A DNA stretch of 64,000 nucleotides from Brachypodium distachyon (taxonomy: Eukaryota > Streptophyta > Magnoliopsida > Poales > Poaceae), in contig NC_016132.3 in NCBI RefSeq assembly GCF_000005505.3, positions 3,906,001 to 3,970,000 on the forward strand, given 5' to 3'. Positions 33,001 to 43,925 of this stretch are shown one piece after another (position 1 is the stretch's first letter; the number at the start of each line of letters is the position of its first letter). The notes under the pieces are model-generated. The model saw only the letters and a list, made by a program, of their open reading frames with translations. It had not been told where the DNA came from and did not search any database. The translations under genes were made by a program, and so were the position numbers.

Positions 33001-36000
33001 AGGCAATCAAGGTTTCTCGGTCCACATGCACAACTAAGGCAAGCTATTTGAATACCAAAGAACCATGCACGACTCAAGTCAACACAAACACACTAGCAAA
33101 ACAACAATAGTGATTACCAAATAAATGCTGATCAGGCATAACTAGTTTAATTTTAGTTGATATCAAAAATAAAAATTGAGGCTGAAGCCTAAAAAATACT
33201 AGTCAAAACGGTGGTCAGAGTTTCAAATGAACTTCCAGACCTGGTGTAAGATACGAGCTCAAGATTATTGTTTGCCGATAGTACCGTGCTTGCTCATCCA
33301 GGTACCTTACCCAAAAAAAAATGTGAAAAGCATGGAATTGACCTCATAAACATCAAAATCAAGAATAAATAATACGGCCATAGAGCATGGCATGAATAAA
33401 GTTTCAAAATAATCAGAATTACCATGGCCTAATCCGCATCACACTGGCTACATGTTCTTTTGACGGTAAATGATTGAGTTGTTCAAGAACAGCATGCAGA
33501 TGCGACCAATTCTACATTCACAAGTAACAATCATTTCTACCAGCAGGCATCAGAAAATTAGTACCAGCAAATTAGTGGAGTTGAAGGTTAACCTGCATAG
33601 ATATCACGTCTGCATGATCAACCACCACTATCTGCACAGAACAAATGTATTGAGAGTTTAAACCTTGTAAGAAAATAAGAAGCAATAGAATGGTGTGCGC
33701 ACTTGCTATTCCTTTATGGAAGTCTGTTGGCTTATCATGACTTCAACTATACAAATTAAAACACAGGCCTTTTATTACAATACATTAGCAACTCTGAAGT
33801 GTTGCGAAATAGTTTTGAGACCGATCTATCAAGTATGAGCAGCTTTTTAAAATAAAATATTTTGACACTTAGTAAAAGAGCTACGGAGTACAAGTTTTAA
33901 AAAAAAATCATACGTCAAAATACAAGTTTCAAATTTCAATTGGATAAGTCCACATGTACTTTGAACAAGTGTTGCACTAACCAGAACTTCCACAATTACC
34001 ATTTGGACAAGTCCACATGTTACCTATAACATTCAGTACTCCCTCCGATCCATAGTAAGTGTCGCTGATTTAGTACAACTTTGTACTAAATCAGCAACAC
34101 TTATTATGGGTCAGAGGAAGTAGCATTTAACAGGAATTAGCGTGTGTAGTTTACTAGTTTATTGATGCCCGGCCTGGCCCGGTTTTTTGGGGCGGGCCCG
34201 GGCCGGGTCGTCAGGCCGGGCTGCCCATGCCCAGGTATAGCTCTAAGTGGCCGGCGCTGGAGCTCACCACGGTGAGGAGAAAAGGGAGGAGAGAGAAAAC
34301 TCAGGGTGAAAATATAAGATTGGAGAAAGACGAGAAGGAACCTGCGGTGTAGATAAGGTTGGGAAAGAAAGGAACATGGGCCCACTAGTCAATTAGAAGA
34401 ACCATGATTTTAGTAGAACACCTATGTTTTTCATGCTTAATGAAAGAAGAAGATGTTGTTTTCTAACTAACAACAATAATTGTCAAGAAAATATAAATGA
34501 CCGTCTTGTTAAGTTGCTTGATAAAGATCGTTAAATCCCTGCGTTTTCTTTTTCCCGCATTTCAAACGGTCGTTAAGAAGAAAAAAACTGTGTTTTTCAT
34601 TCCTCTGCTTTACACCTAAATTTCTATCATATTCCTTATTTTTCCTAATCATGTGTTTTAGATTCCTGCGTTCCAAACGAGCCCGGAATGTTTGTGAAAA
34701 GAATATACAGCTAGGCGAAATTTAATTTGGAACTTACAGCTCCTTAAAATTATGTCAAGAATACTTGTAGTTTAATGAAACCTAATCATTGTTTTCATGT
34801 GACCGATAGATTATTTACATATATTAACAGTTTATTACATGAATGAATTATATATAGGAGTGGAGATAGTAGTAAATAGAAAATTTTATATGGATTAGTG
34901 TGGAACTAACTTCGATTGATGACAGGAAATCAGAATCTTCCTTGGCACTTCCCTTTTTCTTGATATCTTCACCTCCGTCGATTTTCTGATAACAAAAGGC
35001 ATAGTAAGGCAGAGAATAATAAAAACTTCAGCAACAATGTACACATTTAATCAGAATAGCAACACAAGAGATGAGATGGATTTAAAAGCAAAGTAATGGA
35101 AGGGAACATCAAGATCAATTTTAGTTAAATCAAAATGGTGCTTAATAACGGATTGTAACAACACAGATTTGTTGTTAGGATGGGATCATGTTTTCTTTCT
35201 TCGAATGGGATAGCACCACCTGCTCAGTGGATCAGCAAATCCAACAGCAGCTTGATACCTTGTACCTTGTATCAAAGAATCCTCCCCTACCCTATTCACC
35301 CTTACAAGACCTCCCTTTTGGCAAGTAACCCTTCCTACAGACTTGCAGTTTGTAATTGCCACAAGCGGCAGAACTTTAGCACCTTGTCCATAATGTACCG
35401 TAATACGATATGTACCTCCCTCTGGACCTAAGAAACTCTGATGCTCCTAAGAAACCCATCGGCTCAGTGCATCGACATGCTGCCCTGCCTTGCCAAACAA
35501 CAACCTCACTGCTGGTTTACTATCATTCACACTCCATTTCCGGTCCTTGCCAGAATTTAGAGCTGGGGGGCTGGTGAACCCATCAGGGTTGTTTCAAAAG
35601 TAGGATAGTGGCATTTCTAGCAATTACTTATGTTTTTTATACAGTGTCCGGTGCTAATTTGGACAGTATCCTATAATGTGTCCCCAGAAGGTCAGAACAA
35701 TAACAATATACAGCTGCTGGACACATGAATAATCATGAGTGAATGAGTGTAGCAAAAAAAAACTTTGTTAAAGAATACTAACCAGTTTAAGCGCTAAAGG
35801 AGATGCAACTATGATATCAGAAGCATAGAAGTTACTGTACAGCTTAATGGATTTCCTGCAGAAGCATTGGTTACAATGTTAACTTTAGAATTTAAGGACA
35901 TATATTTTGCTCAAGGAATAAGATCTCACAGGGCAGAATACAAAGAGTAACCATAAAACATGAAGACACTGAAACATCTAAAAACATTCATTTTGTGGAC

Positions 36001-39000
36001 TGGAAGGTTTACTGGATAAGAGCTCTGATTTAGAGGAAGTAACTAACTTTTACTGGAGACAACAAGCTGAATATGAAGTTAGGAACGACCTTTAAGGCAC
36101 TTTGAGTCTAGGAAGTAGCATTTCTTTCATTAAGACTTGCTGATATCTTAGTTAGGAAATTGTACTACAAAGCAAGCAACCGCTAATCTATAATTGTTGA
36201 GTCCAGATGCTCTGCCATGCAGATAAACTTGCCCTATCACAGGTAAAACTGCATTAGCACATAGTGGAAGTAGCTGCTGAAGTACATTCACTATCAGTTG
36301 TGTAACAAACACAAGGCTTTTAGCATACATTATAAAACAAACTCAGAAACCTCATAACAGAACTTCTAACTAATGACTCCTACCCGCAGTGCAGACTTGT
36401 TGTTGAGCAAACTAAGCGTATGTTGCCTAATCTGATGGAAACATCATTGAGCACAGCTTTCTACTGGCCTCGGTTGCCTTCTCAGGTTTCTCACTAACAA
36501 ATTTATATACAGAATAATAGTCAATGTTGCACGTTGGAGACCAGCGGCAGACCCGACGCGACTGACGGATAAGCCAACATTAATAAATGGTCTAATTCCG
36601 CGATAAAAGAGCTCTGTTTCCATGTCCATATCCAAAACTGTCATATCTTTACGGACAGAGGGAGTGTTGTGAAATTACAACTGTTAGAGCATGACAATCT
36701 AAAACTAACGCCAAAATGTATAACAGCTTGCAAGACTGATCCACAAAAGTTGCCACCAAGACACCTACACTAGTTAGCTTAGGATTGTGATTTGTGAAAA
36801 AAAAAATTGCAGAAGTTATAAGAATGAAGACAACTGAAATAAACCTCCAATTCTAATACAAGATCAAAACATTACAGGAGGAGTCAAGCAAGTGACACAT
36901 TATCCTTGTTTAGTACTCCCTCCGGGTTTTTTTATATAGGGCGTCAAAATTCTTAGTTGGTTTCCTAAATATAAGGCGTGCATTCTCTGACCCAGCAGTT
37001 GTCCCGTCCACGCACCTAGCAAGATTTGCATGCGAACTGAAAAATAGCACCTAATCGTTGCTCCCGTGGAGTAAAGCTAGGCATTGAATGGTCCAATGTT
37101 ATTTTCCACAGTTGCATGCAGCAGATCGTGGGCATGGAATCAGAACAAGAGGCAGTTGAGGAGCTCGCGTAAATTTTCGCGCTGGATTTTATACGCCCTA
37201 TATAAAAAAACGGAGGGAGTAGATCTAAGAAAACAGTAAAATCAAGGTTCGTGTCCAAAAAAGGAATAAGCTAGAGGCTAGGGACTTAGTGAGCGAGGGC
37301 CTGAATAAACAGTAAAACAATATGAATTTCTGTAATTGTAATATATAGGTTGCCTATTCATTTAGCATAATCATGTTCAGTTTAGAAGCCCTATGATAAT
37401 AGAATAAAAAATCGAGACGTTAATCAGAAACTCTGGACTTCTGGAGAGAGAGAGAGAGAGAGAAAGAGAGTACATAGTAGACACACATGAGGAAATATTA
37501 AGTTATTAACAGTCTAGCACACTTACTTTGTATATTTTATCCCAAAAAGAAAGTGATCTTCAACATCTCCAGCGAAAAGAAGGTTAAAGTCAGCGGGTTT
37601 CGAAGGATTTTCAGGCTCGTCCTCATCATCTGATTCGCCAAACTCTTTTTTGAAATGTCCCATGGCATTGTCCTGTAAATAAAAGTACGCAATCTTTATC
37701 TCTTAGCACCGCACAAAATAATCCCTGAACCGGCAACCCAAGTTTGTACAATAATGTGCAGATGTACATGGAGTCCATGATATGGTTGTGCAGCGTATTT
37801 TGTAGAAACTGGTAGCCAAATGCTGTCTGTAGAAGTAACTGGAAACGTAAAATTGTACCTTTTGTGTCAGTGGGGATAATTGGATTAATCTCTTTACGAG
37901 GCGCCGTGCCATGCTTTTGAGAGGTAACAAGAAAAGAACCTAAGGCCATGATAATATTACAAAAGAAAATATCAATAAGTTCACCAGATAAATATACAAC
38001 AAAATTACAAATTGTGTATGAATGGAGGTGATGGCATGCTAGGCAGTTCCATGCCAACACATCTGCATCTGCATCTGCAATTAATAAAGCTAAGAAACAA
38101 GACATAGTGCATGCAAATAAACAGGACGTATGGCATACTACAATAGAACTCAAAATGCAGCCAAACAGCAATATCTATGTTATGTGTGAATGACAACAAA
38201 AAGGATTCCCGATTTTTCCAATATGTGTGGTGACAAAATACCTTTGGACGTGTAAAACCCTGATCACGATATGAGTTATCATCCAAAATATCGGTGTCAG
38301 CATCATTTCTAAGCTTTGCGTCATTTTTAATGACAACATCTCTTGTTCTCTGAATGTGATTCAACTGCCATTGTCATAACATTGCACATTAGCCAGCGTT
38401 ATAACAGGTAAAGTGATAAGTTACCATACAGAGATTGTGGAACTTACAGCATGCATAAGATATGCATCCATAGTACTGGAATCCACCTTACTACCCTTAA
38501 GATAAAATGGCTTCTTATTACAATGCATTATGTCACGATAACTATTACCTGCAATAAACAATTAGGATTAGAATTACACTAAACATGAGTGACAGAAAGA
38601 GTATGACATACATCACTTTAGCGAGGAAACATGACAGCGAAAGCCATAATTTGACATGGTCTCTCTCTTCTTTTTTTGCAAGTAACAATCTTAATTATAG
38701 TTGAAGGAAGGGATATAAATGGAGTCAGTACCTTGGTATACTAAAACCATATTGGTAACAATTCTTTTCCTAAAACTGGGAAGAATCTGGACCCCAAAAA
38801 AAATGTCTAGTTTCCTTTGGAAAGAAGTGTGGAGCTAGCACACCCATAAACACATAAAAGAGTATTTTATCATGTGAAATTTACAGCTGTAAGTCCTGAC
38901 CCAGCTCAATAGATGACCGCTTTTCTGTTGCTGGTTTGTGATGTGAAAATTAATCAGCATAGGGATCTTTGTTACTCCTACAAAATTAACTCTGTTCTCT

Positions 39001-42000
39001 AAAGCAGCACAACTGATTAATTCGTATATCAAAAGCTAGTGAATGCTTAGTGCTCTTAAAAGGTGCAAATGCTAAACTCATCAACCTTAATGTTCAACTT
39101 AGTCATGACACTTGTAAAATAAGGTACTCCCTCCGTTCCAAAATGTAAGGTACTTCCTCCGTTCCAAAATGTAGGGCGCGTAACTTTTATAGACAGAAGT
39201 TTGACCAACTTTACAACAACAACAACTAAGCCTTTTGTCCCAAGCAAGTTGGGGTAGGCTAGATATGAAACCCAAACAGAAATTTGTGGAAACTAAAAGT
39301 AAACACAAAAACAAAGAAATAATCAAGGTTCAGGCACATGGATTGCAGATTTCCATGCAGCCCTGTCGGAAGCCAGATTTAGGTCCCTTTTGACTGCCTC
39401 CATCCATGTTAACTTAGGTCGTCCTCTACACCTCTTAGCATTATCAAAGCCCTTTAAAATCCCACTGTTTACTGGTGCTTCTGGTGGCCTCCGTTGGACA
39501 TGCCCAAACCACCTAAGTCTGTTTTGTACAAGTTTTTCTCCGTCTGACCAACTTTATAACCCAAAATATTAACACCTACGGTGCCAAATGAAGATCATTA
39601 GATCCGCCGTGAAATATATTTTCATAGTATTTTGGTTTGACACTGCAAATGTTGATACTTTTTGCTATAAAGCTTGGTCGAACTTTAAAAGGTTTGACAG
39701 TCAACAAAAGTTATACGCCCTATAAATAAACAGAACTTACAAAGTGAGAAGAACCTCAATCTTGAATTGAAGTTATCAGAGAGGGTTTTTTCCCAATGGT
39801 CCCTCAGCTTTCCTTTGACATCAACAAGATCATCATAAGCTTCCTGGAAGAACAAATCATTAAGGGTCTCTTGACCTATTTATTATTCAGAAAATCATCC
39901 CTGCACTAGTCATGATTCATGAAGGAGTACTACTTTGATACCTAATAATGGATGAAGTAGCTAACAAAGAGCAGCAGGAACTAATGTTGCAGCAGGTCTT
40001 GCCCTTTTCAAAAACACAATTTGTATACCATTGAAAATATAGTGTAAGTAATCAGTAATCACTAAACAGAAAACATGTGGATGGCTGTGGTACAAACAAA
40101 TGCACCAGGTTACCCCTCACAAATAAGTTGGAGAACTGAATATAGGTCATAAGGTGATCTGAACACATGATAAACATGAAATTTTGGATTTCAAATACAC
40201 TTACTACTATCGTTTTATTAGAGAATAAATACATACACCGCTTTCAAAGGTTTGAGTTCAGTAACCCGCTTCCCAAGGAAAGACAAGATCAAATTACATC
40301 AGGCAGAACATGAAATTCTGAACTGAACCGATCCAAATTACTTGGAGCATATAAGATTCAATAATCAACATACACAATTTAATATGTGAATTAATCAGTA
40401 ACTCATCATGGTGTAATTCCACAAAGTACCTGTATTCTTTCGCCTGTTCCTACCCATTTGGATTTTGGAATATCCTCTGCAGGCATTTCCCATTTAAATT
40501 TACTCTTCTGCTTCGCTAGTGCCTTGACTTCGTCAATTGTTAGTATGCGACTAACATGACGCTGAAATGAACTGGAACATACCAAAGAGGGTGGTGTTAG
40601 AACGAGTTAAATGAAAAGATCATATACAATGCAAAATATAATGGAAAAATTGGTAAGGATAAACATCATCTTTAACTTGTGGAAGTAAAATTCTTGTCGT
40701 GGTTTCAGTTCAAAATTTGAACTAAAACCACGACAAGAATTTAGCATCGGAGTTTAAACCTCTGCAAATCAGTACAAAAAGCATGAAAAATATATGTAGT
40801 CGTCTTTTAGTGTATATAAAGATTATATTATTGCTGCGACAGAATTTTCAATAGACAGGCAACATTAAGCAAGCATTCTGAAACCTAGTCATATAGGACA
40901 AAGATGGGAGCATAAGATATCATAACCAAAAATAATTGGATAGCTGATATCATAAGAATACAATACTTGTTCGTAGAGTAAGAAATCAGCTTAGAATAAC
41001 AGTCGTTAAGTCTCCCAGTCAATGAAAAAAAAAGAGTGTGAATAATGTTGTATCAATAGCACCAACCATGAAGACTCCATTTCATCAAAAGCATCATTTT
41101 TATTTCTTATCATATCATCTGCCTCATCTTCACTGGAAACACTGCAATCATCTGTTAAGACATCTTCATCACTGTGATCTCGTCCTTGAGAGCTTCCATT
41201 TGATTGTTTCTCACGCCGAGCAGGCCCAGCTGCATGCGCTCAGTAATTAAGTTCAATAAGAGAAACACAGGATGCACTACTTTGCTGCATGAAGAAAAAA
41301 AGCGCCCAGAATGGGAAGGGCCCAATGTTGTATTGCATGTCACACCAGTGATGATGTCTTCCAAAACAACATCATTACAGCATCAGTAACCTCCTAATAG
41401 AATGCTACTTCCTTTTCACAAAGGTTGGCGCCTTTGGTTTCGTTAAGACAAGACTTTGACCAATAATAACTTTATTAATATGGAAGTTATATGATAGGAA
41501 ACCACAATTATCAGCAAGAACATTTGAAGACGGATCTATTGATATAAATTTCATGTCTTAGAAAAGACGTATTAGTTAGCAACTTGCCACTTTGTATTAC
41601 TGGATGCAAAGTGTTGGTAATACACAAGCCAAATAGCACAGAAACTTGTCAACCTACAATCCGATAGAGAATAAACCATGCCTATTGTAGATAGTACTAT
41701 CTGTATTAAGAAATGGACAAATCCAACCACAAAAGTACAACCTTGACATATGCCCAAATTCCCCCAATAAGATAACCAGGGAAAAGAAATTCCATGAATC
41801 CTATATATCTAAGTTTTAAGTTACATGCTTAATGAGTCTTAAAATGGTTGGCTCCAACGATAAGCATTCCCAGGAAAAATATTTTTTATAAAGTATCTCC
41901 AAATACATTCTAGTCTGTACCACCACAGTACCTCACCTTCTAAGTAGAGCATGAACTACTGAACTCAGCATTGAATTATACATTCTTCTAGGACGCAAAC

Positions 42001-42380
42001 ATCACCTAAAGCCTCCAACCCAACAGCATCCAATTAGACAAAAATTTAGTTTCAAAATGAGGAGGAAAATCAAAGCACTACGAGTTAACGTGTACCCTGG
42101 TAACTCTGCTACTGTTATATTGCCATTATCTGCCACCAACAAAGAGTAGATGATTAACACAGAAACAAAATCGAACCTGAAGAAGAGTCTCGCAGACTGG
42201 AGTCAAGAACTGGCCCTTTGGGCCTGTCCCGCCGCCTCTTCTGACCTGAAACCCATCGGTGGAAACAGGATAAAGCAACTGAGAAAGCAGGGTAAACTCA
42301 AAGCTTCAAGCAGGAAACGACGGCTAATGTTTTGCACCTCGAGGAGTAGCTGTCGCAGAGACGGGCTTCAGCTTCCCCAT
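30091..42380 (-). CDS. UTP25: UTP25 (SSU processome, NOF1/DEF family)
   Basis: Twenty-three coding exons: 42338..42380, 42177..42245, 41067..41229, 40430..40571, 39741..39843, 38448..38548, 38242..38364, 37859..37939, 37527..37672, 35783..35855, 34911..34985, 33593..33631, 33423..33511, 33241..33305, 32820..32866, 32676..32735, 32390..32461, 31988..32017, 31453..31547, 31210..31315, 30887..30949, 30704..30775, 30091..30165; 643 aa in frame. UTP25 is a nucleolar factor of the small-subunit processome needed for 18S rRNA maturation. It is a DEAD-box helicase relative with decayed motifs: [20 protein letters not shown] (motif I region without a Walker A GKT), VVVDHAD in place of DEAD (DHAD at 378-381) and [16 protein letters not shown] helicase C motifs. 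The N-terminus is basic ([11 protein letters not shown]), then acidic. The C-terminus [19 protein letters not shown] is diagnostic. A 5'-UTR intron is likely (acceptor ttgtcag at 42402). Many introns carry MITEs. Confidence 0.92.
30249..30354. mobile_element. Small MITE-like inverted repeat in the last UTP25 intron
   Basis: The left end aaggacttgttcagttg and the right end caaccgaatcagcccg are imperfect inverted copies, with accggtggggattgag facing caatccccaccggggtg inside. This resembles a known grass MITE group with gggcttgttcggtta ends. The target duplication was not resolved. Confidence 0.6.
31042..31174. mobile_element. Stowaway-type MITE in UTP25 intron
   Basis: Terminal repeats CTCCCTCCGTCCCATAATTC and GAATTATGGGACAGAGGGAG, flanked by TA at 31040-31041 and 31175-31176. 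Confidence 0.92.
32162..32274. mobile_element. Stowaway-type MITE in UTP25 intron
   Basis: Terminal repeats CTCCCTCTGACCGGTATTAC and AATTCCGGCCAGAGGGAG with TA on both sides. The two arms share the variant CCGG, so they form an almost intact hairpin. Confidence 0.92.
34039..34120. mobile_element. Stowaway-type MITE in UTP25 intron
   Basis: An 82-bp near-perfect palindrome: CTCCCTCCGATCCATAGTAAG at left, cttattatgggtcagaggaag at right, with tgatttagtacaactttgta at the centre. TA flanks both ends. Confidence 0.92.
34158..34240. mobile_element. GC-rich transposon-end fragment (cccgggccggg type)
   Basis: The segment from atgcccggcctggcccgg to ctgcccatgcccaggtat resembles the ends of the larger element at 58508-58792 (tacctgggcatgggtggccc). 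It is probably a degraded copy of the same non-autonomous DNA transposon, inserted in an intron of UTP25. Confidence 0.5.
36916..37219. mobile_element. Long Stowaway-type MITE (304 bp) in UTP25 intron
   Basis: Left end CTCCCTCCGGGTTTTTTTAT then atagggcgt; right end acgccctatataaaaaaacggagggag. TA lies on both sides. The interior is unrelated to the short copies elsewhere in the window. Confidence 0.9.
37442..37470. repeat. (GA)n microsatellite
   Basis: A run of GA dinucleotides interrupted once (gagaaagag), in a UTP25 intron. Confidence 0.9.
39153..39733. mobile_element. Stowaway-type MITE interrupted by a LINE
   Basis: The left end is present in tandem: CTCCCTCCGTTCCAAAATGT at 39127 and CTTCCTCCGTTCCAAAATGT at 39153. 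The right arm (gttatacgccctataaataaac) has lost its terminal bases. The middle is split by a LINE fragment (39214-39545) with an 11-bp target duplication. It lies in the intron between exons 39741..39843 and 38448..38548 of UTP25. Confidence 0.8.
39214..39545 (-). mobile_element. 5'-truncated LINE (non-LTR retrotransposon) 3' end
   Basis: Read on the minus strand, the fragment encodes the end of a LINE reverse-transcriptase ORF ([17 protein letters not shown], then [19 protein letters not shown] and a stop after HVPEP) and ends in a TTG-repeat tail that abuts 39214. The 11-mer gaccaacttta occurs at 39203-39213 and 39546-39556, a clean target-site duplication. Truncation at the 5' end is the usual outcome of target-primed reverse transcription. 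Confidence 0.88.
40684..40757. mobile_element. Stowaway-related palindrome in UTP25 intron
   Basis: At 40688-40742 attcttgtcgtggtttcag faces actaaaaccacgacaagaat around aaattt with one mismatch. The right flank aagaatttagcatcggag matches Stowaway right arms such as the one at 62040-62061. The outermost bases are missing, so this is a decayed copy. Confidence 0.65.
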
Positions 42381-42401
42381 ATCAACAAAGGATGCTGACA
42401 A

Positions 42402-43451
42402 CAAAGGTCAAATTATGAACTCTAGTCCAAAGTACACAAGTAGCTTACTGCTTGTTTCAGCTCTGTTATGAATATATTACACAGATTAATTTACCAGTAT
42501 AATGAAAAGAATGTGCATCTCGTGAAAAAAAAATAGACAGATCAAATTCAGGAAGGGATATAAGCTTTTTGCCCCAAAGTTGAGTGGACCCATGTAATAA
42601 GCCTGTACTTCATTGTAATAGATCTTCTTCATGTGGCAATTGTTACATTGCGCTGTCTCTCTTATTAAACGTGTTTCTATTAACAACAAATACCCCTATG
42701 TGAAAACAACTACATGCTCATCTTCTACTACTCCGTAGTATTTCTCATCGGTCCACGTAGCTACAAGCCCTCCGATCCCTCCCAGGCACTGACGGAGGCA
42801 CCAGGCCAGAGACAGACATTTCGCTCTCATTTCTCTGTTTGCTTCTCTTCTCCGAATGACTTTTGCCTCAGTAACGAATTGGAGAAAACTAAGGAGATGA
42901 AACGGGGAGCTAAAGAGCGGGATTGGTTCGTGGGGTGAATGCGAGGAGAAACGGTCGGGAGCGAGAGAGTCGAAGGGGAGACCAACCGGCGGTGCAGCCG
43001 CTCGCGAGAGGAGGAAGACGAGCGACGGGGGCTGGGGCGGCGCTCGGCAGCGGGATGGGCCAGAAGGAGGGAGGTGTGGCGGCGCTCGCGCGAGGGCAGG
43101 GGTCTACTGGGCTGGCTAACGAGCATGCTCGACTCGTTAAGAGCTCGGCTCGTTAAAAGAGCTCGGCTCGTTATGCTCGTTAACCTTAACGAATATCAAG
43201 GCCTGTTCGGCTTGGTTCGTTAGCCACTTGCGAGGCTGCAGCCTGCAGTTGGAGAGAAAGAGAGGTCCAGAGATAGGCGAGGCGAGGCTGCAGTGGAAGA
43301 GCGTCGATGGGAAAGGCGGCTAGGCGCCTAGGCGCGTCGGCGCCGGACCGCCGGCGGCGCGACCGCGCGAGGCCGCAAGCTGACGGCCGTGCCCGATTCT
43401 TCCTGGACAAAGAGAGGAGGGAGGCAGGAGGGGCCGAGTGGGGGTGCTTAC
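42402..43451 (-). other. Probable 5'-UTR intron of UTP25
   Basis: The minus strand has an acceptor ttgtcag ending at about 42402, just upstream of the ATG. A strong donor CGCAG|GTAAGC lies at 43452/43451, at the edge of a GC-rich block (43452 to about 43600) that could be the noncoding first exon. The link between them is inferred from splice-site quality only. Confidence 0.45.
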
Positions 43452-43925
43452 CTGCGGACGGACTGCGGGTCTGCGGCTGGATCCGGTTCCGGGGGTCGGC
43501 AGCGGCGGCCGGAGGACGGAGGGACGGCGGCGGCGGCGGGGACTGGGGTGACCGAGGAGGCGAGGATTCCGTGCTCGTGCCCTGTGCCCCTGTGCGACCG
43601 TGCGTGACTGCGGGTTGACGAACGAGAGGAGACCAAGCCTTTCGAGTAGGCTTTTGCCCTAACGAGTCTTGGGCTCTTGGCCTCGTGGGCTTGGCGTAGC
43701 TTGGGCTGCCTGTTCAGGAGGGGAACTGCTGGGCCTAACGAAGCAACGAGCGATTGGGTTTGTTGGACTGATCTTCGCCAGATAACGAGCATGCTCGCGA
43801 GAGTCGTTAGCTCGACTCGTAAAGCTGTTAGTGTTAACGAGTTTCAGGAGATACTTTACTCTGTTCATTAGCCTAACGAGCCGAGGTACTCTCCGAGTAA
43901 CGAGTAAAATGTCCAGGCCTAGGTC
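43110..43925. repeat. Segment with inverted CTCGTTA/TAACGAG arms
   Basis: The left arm (about 43117-43225) has many ctcgttaa copies; the right arm (about 43727-43912) has many taacgag copies, so the arms are broadly inverted. A 15-mer, taacgagcatgctcg, occurs directly in both (43117-43131 and 43783-43797). A related direct repeat (cggcagcgggatgggccagaa at 43041 and cggcagcgagatgggccaaaa at 43932) lies outside both arms. The pattern suggests a non-autonomous DNA transposon or a duplicated insertion; the family was not identified. Confidence 0.5.

Noticed and set aside
37442..37470. GA tract as a GAGA-factor element
   Set aside because: It lies deep in an intron and behaves like a simple microsatellite.
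37626..38171. 181-codon minus-strand frame
   Set aside because: It runs through introns of UTP25; the true exons inside it (37859..37939 and part of 37527..37672) are in other registers.
42939..43618. Several open frames in the GC-rich block upstream of UTP25
   Set aside because: They overlap repeat arms and a probable noncoding exon; no conserved motif was seen.
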